64,000 bases of DNA from Haloplanus ruber (GTDB lineage: Archaea; Halobacteriota; Halobacteria; Halobacteriales; Haloferacaceae): NCBI RefSeq assembly GCF_024494725.1, contig NZ_JANHDK010000001.1, positions 372,001 to 436,000 of the forward strand. Reading direction: 5' to 3'. The translations under genes and the position numbers were made by a program. Each line of letters begins with the position of its first letter. The first letter of the stretch is position 1. A model generated the notes under the pieces. That model was not told where the DNA came from, made no database searches, and saw only the letters and a list, made by a program, of their open reading frames with translations. Shown piece by piece: positions 41,990-55,135 of the stretch.

Positions 41990-44394
41990 GTATCCACCGT
42001 GAGCTTCTCGCCTTCGATTCCCTCGACGTCGACGTCGAAGGTCGCCCCGTCGCCGTCGCTCACCTCGTAGGTGAGCTGGGCTGTCTCACCCGCCGACACC
42101 GACGGGGACCACTGCACGAACCACTCGTCGTCGAGGTCGACCACCGACGCACCGTCGCTCACCGCCGTCGGCTCCTGATCGACGATATCGGTCACGTCGA
42201 GTTCCTCCTTTCGCTCGGAGTGGTTCCGCACCGCGAGTGTCACCGCCCCCTCCTCGACCGTCCGCTCGACGAGGACGTTGTTCATGATGCGTCCGAGTGC
42301 GCCGTCGATGTTCGGGCGCTCCTGTCCGGTCACCGCCGCCAGCTTGTCCGCCATCTCGGGGAGGATTCGTCCCAGTACCTCCTGTTTGCGCCGGCGTTTC
42401 TCTAGCGACCGCCGGCGGTTGAGGTAGGATTTCAGCTCTCGGGCGGCCTCGCGGATAGCGAGTTCGATCTCGTCTTCGATTGTGGGGACGTTCGCCACCG
42501 CGTCCTTCGACTCGCTGGTAAAGGGGACGTTCGTCGACGCGACGTGGACCATCACCACCGCGGGGCCGGAGGGGAGGCCGCGTCCGCCCGGCTGATCGAG
42601 GCCGTAGTTCCGCCAGCCGATATCCTTGACCACGTCGGTGATGGCACACGCGCCGCGCTGGTACACGAGGGGCACGCGGTTGGCAAAGCGCATCACGTTG
42701 GCCGAGCCGTCGCTCTCTAACTCGCCGCCGTAGGCGATGCCCGCCTCGACGATGAAGGGGTCGCCACCGTGGACCTCGGCGTCGCGGGTCGCGGCCGCGT
42801 AGAAGTCGGCATCGAACTCCTTTCGCAGGCCAGCCTCGACGAGGTCCGCCGTGATCGGCGAGAGACAGTCCGTCGGGGGAGCGAGGATATCCGTCGCGCG
42901 CATCGCCTCCAGCAACTCGGAGGCAGTGTCTCGGTCGTCGGCGACCGTCTTCACCTTCGGGAGGTCGTCCGGGACTGTCTGCATGATCGCCCAGCAGGCT
43001 TCGACGACGTTCTCGCGGGCGGTGTCGCCGAACGTGGCCTCGGTAGCCTCCTCGATCCGATCCGCCGAGCGGTCGACGTACGCCACGAGTTCGTCGCGGG
43101 TCGCCCGGTGGCGCGGGTCGTCGGTCGCGGCGAACTTATCCGCGAGGCGTTCGGCCACGCCCTGTACCGTCGCGTCGTCCTTCCGGGTGCTCGTCGCGTT
43201 GTCGATCCGCTCGTACAGGGTCGTGGTCAGAAGATCGGTCCGGGTACACTCCGCCCAGGCCGCGTCGACGGCGTTTTCACGCACCGTTTCGCCGAACGTC
43301 TCGTCGAACTCCGCCTCGGCCGCGTCGGCGAGGTTCCCGACGATTTCGACGAGTTCGTGGTGGGAGATGCGCTCCCGGTCGCCGACCGTCTCCTCGACGC
43401 GCGCCGCGAACCAGTCGGTCGCGGCGGCGCTCTTGTTGGCGACGGCGTCGATCAGGGCGTCCTCGATGTCGGCCTCGTCGTGGGGGGCTGGCGTCCCCCA
43501 CGCCATCTCTCGGCCGAAGTGGCGGTCCCGGAAGCGGTTACACACCTTCGTCGACGTCTTGTTGCCGACGCGCGTGAACTCCTCCTGCAGAAAGCCCGAT
43601 ACCGAGTACGACTCCGTCGCCTCTAGCATCTTCAGGAGCGTCCCGAGTTCGACGCCGTGTGGGTGAGGGCGGATTTCCTCCGTCTCGTCGGGCAACGTGT
43701 CGGTGCCGCGCTCGAACTTCAGTGGCTCGTCGAGGCCCGGTTCCCGGAGTTCGACCCGGGCGTGTGGGTTGACGACCGCCGTATGTTTGATGTAGTCGTG
43801 CAGTTGCGCGCGGGCCCGCATGTTCGCCTCCATCTCCAGTTCGATCCGCGTCCCGTGGGGTCGATCCCACGAGGTGGTCTGCTCGTTCCGGATCTCAGGT
43901 TCGTTATCGTCGGTGTCGACGACGAGTTCGAAATACTGGGCGTCGGCGCTGCCCCTCGTTCGGCTGGTGATCTTGGCGGGTTTCCCGGAGGTGAGCTGCG
44001 AGTAGAGCACGGCCGCCGAGATCCCGATCCCCTGCTGGCCGCGGGACTGTTCGCGCGCGTGAAATCGGGAGCCATACAGCAGTTTGCCGAACACCCGCGG
44101 AATCTGTTCTTTCGTGATCCCCGGCCCGTTGTCCTCGACGATGAGCCGGTAGTAGTCGTCGGCCTCGGCGATTTCGACGTAGATGTCGGGGGCGATGCCG
44201 GCCTCCTCCGTGGCGTCGAGGGCGTTGTCCACCGCCTCCTTGACGGCGGTCACCAGCCCCCGGGCCCCGGAGTCGAACCCGAGCATGTGCTTGTTCTTCT
44301 CGAAAAACTCGGCGATGGAGATGGCCCGCTGGTTCTCGGCCAACTCCTCGGCGATGCCCCCGTCCTCGCCGAGCGTCGACTGGAACGATGTCAT
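41986..44394 (-). CDS. top6B: DNA topoisomerase VI subunit B, with duplicated insert
   Basis: 802 residues versus roughly 530-670 in many archaea. GHKL ATPase features: [13 protein letters not shown] with Asn57, DNGPG at 88-92 and GQQGIG at 119-124; a transducer domain near 500-680 with the switch Lys region; and a C-terminal Ig-like domain. Residues about 310-470 contain two copies of a helical segment (341-380 and 428-468, both with ELV...A...A.F..TFG.T.REN.V.A.W), within the H2TH region. It captures the transported DNA segment using ATP. Divergent from gyrB across 254 bases. Confidence 0.94.
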   Translation of the reverse strand: MTSFQSTLGEDGGIAEELAENQRAISIAEFFEKNKHMLGFDSGARGLVTAVKEAVDNALDATEEAGIAPDIYVEIAEADDYYRLIVEDNGPGITKEQIPRVFGKLLYGSRFHAREQSRGQQGIGISAAVLYSQLTSGKPAKITSRTRGSADAQYFELVVDTDDNEPEIRNEQTTSWDRPHGTRIELEMEANMRARAQLHDYIKHTAVVNPHARVELREPGLDEPLKFERGTDTLPDETEEIRPHPHGVELGTLLKMLEATESYSVSGFLQEEFTRVGNKTSTKVCNRFRDRHFGREMAWGTPAPHDEADIEDALIDAVANKSAAATDWFAARVEETVGDRERISHHELVEIVGNLADAAEAEFDETFGETVRENAVDAAWAECTRTDLLTTTLYERIDNATSTRKDDATVQGVAERLADKFAATDDPRHRATRDELVAYVDRSADRIEEATEATFGDTARENVVEACWAIMQTVPDDLPKVKTVADDRDTASELLEAMRATDILAPPTDCLSPITADLVEAGLRKEFDADFYAAATRDAEVHGGDPFIVEAGIAYGGELESDGSANVMRFANRVPLVYQRGACAITDVVKDIGWRNYGLDQPGGRGLPSGPAVVMVHVASTNVPFTSESKDAVANVPTIEDEIELAIREAARELKSYLNRRRSLEKRRRKQEVLGRILPEMADKLAAVTGQERPNIDGALGRIMNNVLVERTVEEGAVTLAVRNHSERKEELDVTDIVDQEPTAVSDGASVVDLDDEWFVQWSPSVSAGETAQLTYEVSDGDGATFDVDVEGIEGEKLTVDT

Positions 44395-44418
44395 CCGTGC
44401 GCCCCCTACCCGGACGAC

Positions 44419-44428
44419 GTTTAAAAGG
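44419..44428 (-). promoter_or_regulatory. Putative TATA box for top6BA
   Basis: Minus-strand CCTTTTAAAC centred about 30 nt before the top6B ATG at 44394; leaderless type, a strong match. Confidence 0.5.
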
Positions 44429-44585
44429 CCACCGCCAGCGGGGTGAAAGTGGAACGCCGGGCGCGCCCGAGCGCGGCCGACCGGGCTGTCCCGCCGAACG
44501 CAACGGGTCGTGGCCGGTGTACCCGGAGAACGACGAACTCAGCTTGTCGAATCGAAATCCGAACTTCGTCTTGGTGTAATCGTAA

Positions 44586-49033
<4,448 letters not shown>

Positions 49034-49340
49034 CCGTCGCTGGCATTCGTTCGCCCGGCGCACTCGGCATGTCGCACGCCGAGGCTCCGTGTCGACGCCG
49101 CGGCGACTCGCGCCGTAGTCGATACCGGGATGCGACCCGTCTCGTCCGTGCCTGGCAGGGCGGGATCGTACAAGACGGGTCGGTGTCGACGGTGGAATCG
49201 AACCGTGTCTTCCCGCGCTACCCCTGCGAGGGTGCGTTTTTCCGCCCGGCGCGGGGTGAAATCCCGACAGACCCAAAGCTGTACTGCGTTCACCCTGACG
49301 GGGGGGAGAAAATCGGACGCTGTTTTCGCACATCCATCGA
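49034..49340. other. Intergenic region after gyrA, no gene supported
   Basis: About 310 bases before the promoter of the Rrf2-like gene. An open frame continuous with that gene crosses it, but composition is unlike a conserved haloarchaeal N-terminus and a TATA-like box lies downstream at 49341. A GGTTCGATTCC string on the minus strand near 49191-49204 mimics a tRNA T-loop but its flanks do not pair. Nothing else seen. Confidence 0.5.
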
Positions 49341-49350
49341 ATTTAATAAC
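49341..49350 (+). promoter_or_regulatory. Putative TATA box for the Rrf2-like regulator
   Basis: ATTTAATAAC centred about 27 nt before the ATG at 49372; leaderless type, fixes the start. Confidence 0.5.
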
Positions 49351-49371
49351 GCTAGTCACCAACCTAAAGCC

Positions 49372-49905
49372 ATGTCATCAATCGAACTGACTTCGAGTCA
49401 GAAGACGATCCTGACGGCCCTCATCAACCTGCACCGCGAGACCGAGGACGCGGTGAAAGGAGAGGATATCGCCGACGAGGTCGACCGAAACCCGGGCACG
49501 ATCCGTAACCAGATGCAGAGTCTCAAAGCCCTCCAACTCGTCGAGGGCGTACCAGGGCCAAAAGGCGGGTACAAGCCGACAGCCAGCGCCTTCGAGGCTC
49601 TCGACGTAGACCAGATGGACGAACCGGCCGCCGTCCCTCTACTTCACAACGGCGAACCCGTCGACACGGCGAACATCGGCGAGATTGACCTCTCGTCGGT
49701 TCACCACCCCGATCTGTGTCGCGCCGAGATCCACGTTCAGGGCTCGGTCCGGGAGTTCCACGAAGGCGACGAGGTGCGTGTCGGTCCCACGCCGCTCTCG
49801 AAACTCGTCATCGACGGGACGGTCGACGGCAAAGACGACACCGACAACATTCTGATCCTCCGCATCGACGACATGCGGGCGCCCGCGGAACCGACCGACC
49901 ACTGA
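49372..49905 (+). CDS. Rrf2-like winged-helix transcriptional regulator
   Basis: 177 residues. N-terminal winged helix at about 1-75: SQKTILTALINLHRE...VKGEDIADEVDRNPGTIRNQMQSLKALQLVEGVPGPKGGYKPTA (shown here in part), which resembles Rrf2/TrmB-type DNA-binding domains with a recognition helix around GTIRNQMQSL. The C-terminal half (about 90-170) has a small domain with HPDLCRAEIHVQGSVREF and TPLSKLVIDGTVDG, whose ligand is unknown; a single Cys lies in it. The residues preceding this ATG in the open frame are not coding-like. Probably a monocistronic regulator. Confidence 0.78.
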   Translation: MSSIELTSSQKTILTALINLHRETEDAVKGEDIADEVDRNPGTIRNQMQSLKALQLVEGVPGPKGGYKPTASAFEALDVDQMDEPAAVPLLHNGEPVDTANIGEIDLSSVHHPDLCRAEIHVQGSVREFHEGDEVRVGPTPLSKLVIDGTVDGKDDTDNILILRIDDMRAPAEPTDH

Positions 49906-49945
49906 GCGACTCGACGGTCGTCGTCCCGTCCGTTGCCGCCACCGC

Positions 49946-51124
49946 TTACATGTCCGACCAGGCGTCGATAGCCCGGCCGATAGAAGAGACGTCCGCGATC
50001 CAGCGGGCGGCGACGGCTTTCTTCAGCAGTTCGGCACCGATGCCGCCGAACGTGTCGACGGGGAGCGGGTCGACACCGTGGGCGACCGCCTTATCGCCGA
50101 CGGAGACGAGTGTCCCCTTGTCGTTGTAGGTCCAGGTCCGGAGCGATTCGCCGCGCGCTGCGCGGGCGAGATTCTCGCCAGCGACCTCGGCTGCCTGCCA
50201 GGCGGCCTGTGCGGTCGGGGGGGCGAAGTCCTCGGGTCCCTGCTCGATCATCGCCGTGTCGCCGATGGCGAACACCCGGTCGTCGCTCGTCTGGAAGTCG
50301 CGGTCGGCGTACATCCGGTTGCTCCGGTCGTCCTTGTCGACGGCCGTGCTCGTGAGTTCGTCCTGTCCCGTGATGCCGCCGGTCCAGACGAACACGTCGT
50401 AGTCGAGTTCGGTCGGCTCCTCGTCTTCGCCACCGCCGACGTAGATGGTGTCCTCGTCGACCTTCGAGACGAACTCGCCGGTCATGATGTCGATTCCGGC
50501 AGCCTCCAGTCGCTTGCGGAGCGCTCCCTGGAGTTCGGGATCGTTGCCGGGGAGCACCTCGTCGAGTCCCTCAACGAGTGTCACCTCGACGGGCGCGCGG
50601 TGTTCGTCCCGGTAGGCGGCGACTTCGCCGGCCGACTGGATCCCCGAGAGACCGGCCCCGCCGACGACGACCTGTGCGGGGTCCGACCGCGTGGCCCCGG
50701 CCACCGCGTCGGACAGATCGTGATGGATCTCCTGGGCGTCGTCGAGACTCTTGAGGGTGTGGGCGTACGCCTCAAGCCCTTCGATACCGTAGAAGGCGGT
50801 GCGACTCCCCAGCGCGACGAGCAGGTAGTCGTACGAAACCGGTTCGCCGTCACGGAGGTGAACCTCTCGTTCGTCGACGTCGATCTCTGTAACGTGATCC
50901 TGTTTGAACGTCGTATCTGGGGACTTGATCTCGTCGACAGGGATCGAGATCTTGGAGGCGACGTTCGTGTCTCGAATGACGCGATGAGATTCGTGGAGAA
51001 CGAGATGATAGTCGTGCTCGGAGATCCAGGTGAGGTCGGCGCTGTCGTCCGACGCTTCTTCGAAGGAAGTCACGGCGCCGGCACCGGCGTACCCAGACCC
51101 GAGAACGACGACCTGAGCGGTCAT
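49946..51124 (-). CDS. NAD(P)/FAD-dependent oxidoreductase, type II NADH dehydrogenase-like
   Basis: 392 residues. Rossmann opening VVVLGSGYAGAGAVTSFEEA binds FAD; a second nucleotide site is seen near VVVGGAGLSGIQSAGEVAA; the segment VFAIGDTAMIE is the usual second FAD contact. This is the NDH-2/sulfide-quinone reductase branch; such enzymes pass electrons from NADH to quinone at the membrane. No extra cysteine pair for sulfide oxidation is evident. I start at the ATG at 51124 rather than the GTG at 51133. Convergent with the Rrf2-like gene. Confidence 0.85.
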   Translation of the reverse strand: MTAQVVVLGSGYAGAGAVTSFEEASDDSADLTWISEHDYHLVLHESHRVIRDTNVASKISIPVDEIKSPDTTFKQDHVTEIDVDEREVHLRDGEPVSYDYLLVALGSRTAFYGIEGLEAYAHTLKSLDDAQEIHHDLSDAVAGATRSDPAQVVVGGAGLSGIQSAGEVAAYRDEHRAPVEVTLVEGLDEVLPGNDPELQGALRKRLEAAGIDIMTGEFVSKVDEDTIYVGGGEDEEPTELDYDVFVWTGGITGQDELTSTAVDKDDRSNRMYADRDFQTSDDRVFAIGDTAMIEQGPEDFAPPTAQAAWQAAEVAGENLARAARGESLRTWTYNDKGTLVSVGDKAVAHGVDPLPVDTFGGIGAELLKKAVAARWIADVSSIGRAIDAWSDM

Positions 51125-51183
51125 GACGAGCACTCTGAATCCCTACGTTATAGGGGTGTTGAAACGGCGCCGAACGGCGACGA

Positions 51184-51987
51184 CTACAGCGAGAGGTCGG
51201 CGTGCCACGCCCCGGCGTCCGCCGTCTCGCGTCGCTCTCCCATCCGGTGGAGGAGCGCGGCCGCGAGGCTGCCTACCTCCGCGGCTCGGCCTTCCCCTTC
51301 GGTCCGGAACTCGCCCGTCGTCCGGTTGGCGAAGGCGGTACACACCTCGCCTGCCCGGAGGCCATAGAGGTTCGCGAGTGTCAACACGGCACTCGCCTCC
51401 ATCTCGATGTTCTTGACGTTCGCCGCCCGCAGGTCGTCGAGCAACGAGCCACTTCCCGGCGCCTCGAACCCTTCGAACCCCGGGCGCGCCTGGCCGGCGT
51501 AGAAACTGTCCGTACTCAGGGTGATCCCACAGTGGTAGTCGTACCCGAGGCGTTCGGCGGCCGCTACCAGCGCCGAGACGACCGCGTGGTCCGCGACGGC
51601 TGGATACTCCGGCCGGACGTACTCCTTGCTCGTTCCCTCACCCCGCACCGCGCCGGTCGTGATGACCAAGTCGCCCACCGATATCTCGGGGTGAATGGCG
51701 CCACAGGAGCCTACCCGGAGAAACGTCTCCGCGCCGACGCGCGCGAGTTCCTCGACGGCGATGGCGGCGGAGGGACTCCCGATACCCGTCGAGGTGACCG
51801 AGAGCGGCGCGTCCTCGTACGTTCCGGTCGCCGTGCGGTACTCGCGGTGGGTTGCGACCGTCTCCGCGTCGTCCCAGCGGTCGGTCACGACGTCGACCCG
51901 GTCGGGGTCACCGGGGAGCAACACCGTCTCGGCGACATCCCCCGGCGCGACTTCGAGATGGTACTGGCGCTCGCTCTCGTCTACCAT
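51184..51987 (-). CDS. udp: Uridine phosphorylase/nucleoside phosphorylase family
   Basis: 267 residues of the trimeric/hexameric nucleoside phosphorylase family. Seen: VLLPGDPDRVD with the phosphate-binding Gly-Asp-Pro-x-Arg, FLRVGSCGAIHPEISVGDLVI, and VKNIEMEASAVLTLANLYGL (the MExEaa motif that binds ribose). The Udp-type spacing suggests uridine as substrate, but purine phosphorylase activity cannot be excluded. Functionally fits with cytidine deaminase nearby: cytidine to uridine to uracil plus ribose-1-phosphate. Leaderless-type promoter. Confidence 0.88.
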   Translation of the reverse strand: MVDESERQYHLEVAPGDVAETVLLPGDPDRVDVVTDRWDDAETVATHREYRTATGTYEDAPLSVTSTGIGSPSAAIAVEELARVGAETFLRVGSCGAIHPEISVGDLVITTGAVRGEGTSKEYVRPEYPAVADHAVVSALVAAAERLGYDYHCGITLSTDSFYAGQARPGFEGFEAPGSGSLLDDLRAANVKNIEMEASAVLTLANLYGLRAGEVCTAFANRTTGEFRTEGEGRAAEVGSLAAALLHRMGERRETADAGAWHADLSL

Positions 51988-52010
51988 GCAAGCCCCTACG
52001 GCGACGGGGC

Positions 52011-52020
52011 GAAAATAACT
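52011..52020 (-). promoter_or_regulatory. Putative TATA box for uridine phosphorylase
   Basis: Minus-strand AGTTATTTTC centred about 28 nt before the ATG at 51987. Confidence 0.45.
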
Positions 52021-52045
52021 GCGGTGGGCGACGCTCGACTGCCGG

Positions 52046-52177
52046 TTACTGGTACTCGGGGACGACCCAACTACAGCTCGAACAGGCGTGGATCCCTTGG
52101 ACGTTCAGTACCTCGTTTTCACAGGACGGACAGGCGGCTAGCTCGGACGGATCGGTGGATCGACTACTGAGGCTCAT
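52046..52177 (-). CDS. 43-residue zinc-finger microprotein
   Basis: A gene too short for usual length cut-offs. It encodes MSLSSRSTDP...VVPEYQ with two CxxC pairs, CPSC (16-19) and CSSC (32-35), separated by 12 residues, a compact zinc-ribbon. Haloarchaea are known to encode many such small CPxCG-type proteins, some needed for biofilm or stress responses, most uncharacterised. Support: an ATG, a TAA stop, zinc-ribbon spacing, and a TATA-like box 28 nt upstream within an inverted repeat. It lies 58 bases upstream of uridine phosphorylase on the same strand. Confidence 0.75.
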   Translation of the reverse strand: MSLSSRSTDPSELAACPSCENEVLNVQGIHACSSCSWVVPEYQ

Positions 52178-52196
52178 CCTGATAGTACGGTGTCAT

Positions 52197-52220
52197 CCAC
52201 AGCATAAAAAGCTGCTGTGG
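52197..52220 (-). promoter_or_regulatory. TATA box of the microprotein gene flanked by an inverted repeat (candidate operator)
   Basis: Arms CCACAGC (52197-52203) and GCTGTGG (52214-52220) are perfect inverted repeats that bracket the minus-strand TATA element CTTTTTATGC (52202-52211), centred about 28 nt from the ATG at 52177. A dimeric repressor bound here would block TBP. Confidence 0.45.
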
Positions 52221-52298
52221 GTATGTATTCCATATCGGTAATACTGTTTAAGGTATTTTGCTATATCTGACTACAATGCCCGAACGTTGGCTATTTTG

Positions 52299-52712
52299 CT
52301 ACTTTCCGCCACGTTCCGCAGCTTCGAGGGTTCCGGTGTCGATGGCGGCGGGGAGCAGTTCGCCCAGGGTGTACTCGCTCACGCGCCCGTCACCCTCGTC
52401 ACAGCGAATCGGCAGGTCGTCGTCACAGAACTCCGCGAGCGTCTGCCGACACATTCCGCAAGGAGTTACGCCGTCGCGGGCGCCCGAGGCGACGGCGAGG
52501 GCGTCGAACGACCGGTGACCGCGTTTGACCGCCTCGGCGAGCGCGACTTCCTCAGCGTGGAGGCTGTTGCTGTAGTTCGCGTTCTCGACGTTACAGCCGG
52601 TGAACACGGTGCCGTCGGCGGTCCGAAGCGCCGCGCCGACGCGGTAGTCGGAGTAGGGGACGTACGCGGCGTCGAGGGCCGCCCGAGCGCGTTCGACGAG
52701 TTCGTCGGTCAT
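52299..52712 (-). CDS. cdd: Cytidine deaminase
   Basis: 137 residues, the tetrameric class by length. Zinc site: HAEE at 52-55 (catalytic Glu54) and PCGMC with Cys85 and Cys88. The first zinc ligand is His rather than the Cys that small tetrameric enzymes usually have (CAE), resembling the dimeric E. coli type at this one position. Deaminates cytidine/deoxycytidine to uridine for pyrimidine salvage; the uridine phosphorylase gene is about 310 bases downstream on the same strand. Confidence 0.9.
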   Translation of the reverse strand: MTDELVERARAALDAAYVPYSDYRVGAALRTADGTVFTGCNVENANYSNSLHAEEVALAEAVKRGHRSFDALAVASGARDGVTPCGMCRQTLAEFCDDDLPIRCDEGDGRVSEYTLGELLPAAIDTGTLEAAERGGK

Positions 52713-52770
52713 GCCGCGCCCGTACTCGCTATGGGCGCATAGGGGTTGTCCCCGACGCGTACCCGAGGGA

Positions 52771-52779
52771 CTTTTACTC
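52771..52779 (+). promoter_or_regulatory. Putative TATA box for the small membrane protein gene
   Basis: CTTTTACTC centred about 25 nt before the ATG at 52800. Confidence 0.35.
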
Positions 52780-52799
52780 GCGCAACGACGACTCTAACT

Positions 52800-53015
52800 A
52801 TGGCACTCTCCGAGAGCGAAGCGCCGACGCCGAACCGCCGGCGCGCACTGCTCGCGGTGACGCCCTTCCTGTTGCTAGGGCTCGCCGACGTTCTCCTCTT
52901 GCTGTTCTGGGGGATCGAACCCCTCTGGGCCTTTGCCATCCTCCCGCCGATCCTCTTTTCGACGGTGCTCGCGTGGCTGGCGTTCAGCACCGACTTCCTC
53001 GAAGACCGGACCTAG
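52800..53015 (+). CDS. Small membrane protein (71 aa, two helices), unknown function
   Basis: Polar N-terminus (about 16 residues) followed by two hydrophobic helices at about 18-35 and 40-60 and a short acidic end. Helix 1 LLAVTPFLLLGLADVLLLLFW and helix 2 PLWAFAILPPILFSTVLAWLAF leave only a tight turn, so it probably forms a hairpin in the membrane. Not recognised. It has a leaderless-type promoter and its last 4 bases overlap the 3' end of the convergent GNAT gene. Confidence 0.65.
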   Translation: MALSESEAPTPNRRRALLAVTPFLLLGLADVLLLLFWGIEPLWAFAILPPILFSTVLAWLAFSTDFLEDRT

Positions 53016-53596
53016 CGCCCGGTGTCGTATTTGTAGGTCGCGCTGTCCGGATCGATCCCGAAGTCCTCGGCGTCGGCCTCCGTCGACTCCGCGCCCACCT
53101 CGTGGGGGCTGGCGTTCTTGAACGCCTCCCGCAACTGTGCGGGCATCTCGAACGTGTCGACGTCGAGGCGTGTCGCGACGGCGTCGGGTTGGACCGACTC
53201 CCGTTTCTCCGCCAGTCGCTCGCGTATCCGCGCCGGAAGGGCGTCCGACTCGACCGGTTCGAACCCAAACTGGACGAGGTAGTTCGGCTGGTCGGTCACC
53301 GAGTAGACGACGTCGAACTCCTCTGTAGCCGCCGTCTCGACGAGGCGCTCGACGACGTGTGCTCCCACTCCCTGACCGCGCCACGCGGGCAGCACGCCGA
53401 CACCCGTTAGCTCACAGTAGTCGCCGTCCTCGGTCTTGTGGATGCGGACGCGGCCGAACCCCGCCCGCTCGTCTGTCTCCTCGTCGACCGCGATGACGTA
53501 ATCCCGGGATCTGAAGGCGACATCGTCCAGGGCCATCTCCTCGATGTGGTCGAGCAACCAGGCCTCGTCTCTGTTCTTGGCGTCCCGGACGTACAT
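53012..53596 (-). CDS. GNAT family N-acetyltransferase
   Basis: 194 residues. The GNAT acetyl-CoA loop is seen in ELTGVGVLPAWRGQGVGAHVVERLV (motif A, R/Q-x-x-G-x-G/A), preceded by DEETDERAGFGRVRIHKTEDGDYCELTGV strands, and followed by the C-terminal motif B region FDVVYSVTDQPNYLVQFGFEPV. The acceptor is unknown; the C-terminal extension of about 60 residues (after residue 130) is helical. Monocistronic, convergent with the small membrane protein. Confidence 0.85.
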   Translation of the reverse strand: MYVRDAKNRDEAWLLDHIEEMALDDVAFRSRDYVIAVDEETDERAGFGRVRIHKTEDGDYCELTGVGVLPAWRGQGVGAHVVERLVETAATEEFDVVYSVTDQPNYLVQFGFEPVESDALPARIRERLAEKRESVQPDAVATRLDVDTFEMPAQLREAFKNASPHEVGAESTEADAEDFGIDPDSATYKYDTGR

Positions 53597-53636
53597 GGCC
53601 CGACGTAGTGAGCGGCGAACTAAAAGGATTTGCCGG

Positions 53637-55034
53637 TCAGTACGGCAGGAAGTAGAGTCCGACCGCGAACACCGGAAGCAACACCAGCATGACGACGATG
53701 GTGTAACCGAGGATGTCCCGCGCGCGAACCTGTGTCAATCCCAACAGCGGGATGGCCCAGAACGGCTGGAACATGTTCGTCCACATGTCGCCCACGCCGT
53801 AGGCGACGATGGCCTTCCCCGGCGCCACGCCGAGTTCGACCGCCGCACTCCCGACGACGCCGCCGATGATGCCCCACTCCCCGCCCCCGCTGGGGACGAA
53901 CAGATTCATCAACCCACCGAGCAGCCACGCGATTACCGGAAACGTCTGCGGTGTCGCCACCGCGAGCAGCCCCTCGGCGATCAGATCGGAGAGCCCGGAG
54001 TTGCTGATGATTCCCAGAATCCCCGCGTAGAAGGGAAACTGTAGGATGATTCCGGCCGCACCCTCGGTCGCGTCACGGATCGTCTCCATGTACGCCGCCG
54101 GCGTCTTGTGTAAGAACAGCCCGAGTGCGATGAAGGTGAAGTTGAACACGTTGAGGTCGAGCGCTTCGCCGATGCCGCCGGCGTTGACGAAGTAGTTGAT
54201 CACGTACACCATCATCCCGATGCCGATGAGGTAGGCGACGGCCCGACTGTCGTTGATCCGATCCGCCGGTGACCGGGGGGCGTTCGCCGTGGCCGTCGTC
54301 CCGCCGTCCGAGACGGCCTCCTCGGGGTCGTCGCCGCGGAGGAGTTCCGGTGCGTACTCCTCGATGCCGGTCGCGTCCTTCTCGTCGGGGGCGAGAAACG
54401 CCAGCACTGGGACGACCGTCACAAACACCAGGACGGCGATGCCAAACGCGTAAATCGTGAACACACTCTCGTTGAGCGGGACAATGCCGATGACGTCCTG
54501 GAAGGGGTGACCGTCTGTCGCCGACAGCAGCCCTGCGCTCGTCGACGGGCCGACGTGCCAGATGGTCTGACTCGTGTAGCCCGCCGCACAGAGGATGGGA
54601 TAGTGGAACGTCTTGCCTCGTTCGTGGCCCGCCCGCGCCACGAAGATGGCGAAGATGGCCCCGACGATGAGGCCGATGCCCCAGTGGAAGTAGCCAAAGA
54701 GCAACGCGACGGCCGCCACGAGCGCCGCTGCCTGGGTGTTCGTGTCCGGCACCGCCGCGAGTCGATCCAGATAGCTACTGACGAAATCGGAGTCGGCGAC
54801 GGCGTAGCCCGTGACCAGAATCAGCACCATCTGCATCGCGAAGGTCAACAGCGTCCAGAAGCCGTCGTACCAGTTCTGGATGTTCTGATAGGGACCGTCG
54901 GGTGTAAGCGCAATTGCGGCGACGTACGCAATCAGCGTCAGGATCACCGCGAACAGGAACGGACTCGGGACCCACCGCTCCGACCAGTCGGCCATCGAGC
55001 GACCGAACGATTGTACCCGCTGTCGTGTTGACAT
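53637..55034 (-). CDS. AtoE-like short-chain fatty acid transporter
   Basis: 465 residues with about ten membrane helices. Recognised as the AtoE/short-chain fatty acid family by FGYFHWGIGLIVGAI, the polar AAGYTSQTIWHVGPSTSAGL segment and the late VPSGGGEWGIIGGVVGSA and MWTNMFQPFWAIPLLGL motifs. It likely imports short-chain acids (acetoacetate, butyrate) for catabolism. A TATA-like box at 55062-55070 makes the ATG at 55034 the better start; the alternative ATG at 55046 would be upstream of the predicted transcription start. Not obviously tied to its neighbours. Confidence 0.85.
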   Translation of the reverse strand: MSTRQRVQSFGRSMADWSERWVPSPFLFAVILTLIAYVAAIALTPDGPYQNIQNWYDGFWTLLTFAMQMVLILVTGYAVADSDFVSSYLDRLAAVPDTNTQAAALVAAVALLFGYFHWGIGLIVGAIFAIFVARAGHERGKTFHYPILCAAGYTSQTIWHVGPSTSAGLLSATDGHPFQDVIGIVPLNESVFTIYAFGIAVLVFVTVVPVLAFLAPDEKDATGIEEYAPELLRGDDPEEAVSDGGTTATANAPRSPADRINDSRAVAYLIGIGMMVYVINYFVNAGGIGEALDLNVFNFTFIALGLFLHKTPAAYMETIRDATEGAAGIILQFPFYAGILGIISNSGLSDLIAEGLLAVATPQTFPVIAWLLGGLMNLFVPSGGGEWGIIGGVVGSAAVELGVAPGKAIVAYGVGDMWTNMFQPFWAIPLLGLTQVRARDILGYTIVVMLVLLPVFAVGLYFLPY

Positions 55035-55061
55035 CGATACTCCCATCCGACATGATCTTTG

Positions 55062-55070
55062 GATATAAAG
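55062..55070 (-). promoter_or_regulatory. Putative TATA box for the AtoE-like gene
   Basis: Minus-strand CTTTATATC, centred about 32 nt before the ATG at 55034 and only 20 from the ATG at 55046, so it favours the shorter start. Confidence 0.5.
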
Positions 55071-55135
55071 GTATGGTGCCCGGTGACGTTGGTCGTGACT
55101 CCGAGGCGTCGGTGATCGACCTCCTCACCCGCGTC

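Noticed and set aside
49191-49204. GGTTCGATTCC on the minus strand, similar to a tRNA T-loop
   Set aside because: The bases flanking the loop do not form a five-base T stem (C opposite C, C opposite A), and no acceptor, D or anticodon arms were found around it.
49069-49371. N-terminal extension of the Rrf2-like gene (about 101 codons of open frame)
   Set aside because: Composition is unlike a haloarchaeal protein, and a TATA-like box at 49341-49350 lies 27 nt before the ATG at 49372, so the extension is outside the transcript.
55035-55046. Longer start for the AtoE-like gene
   Set aside because: The TATA-like box at 55062-55070 would place transcription start downstream of this ATG.
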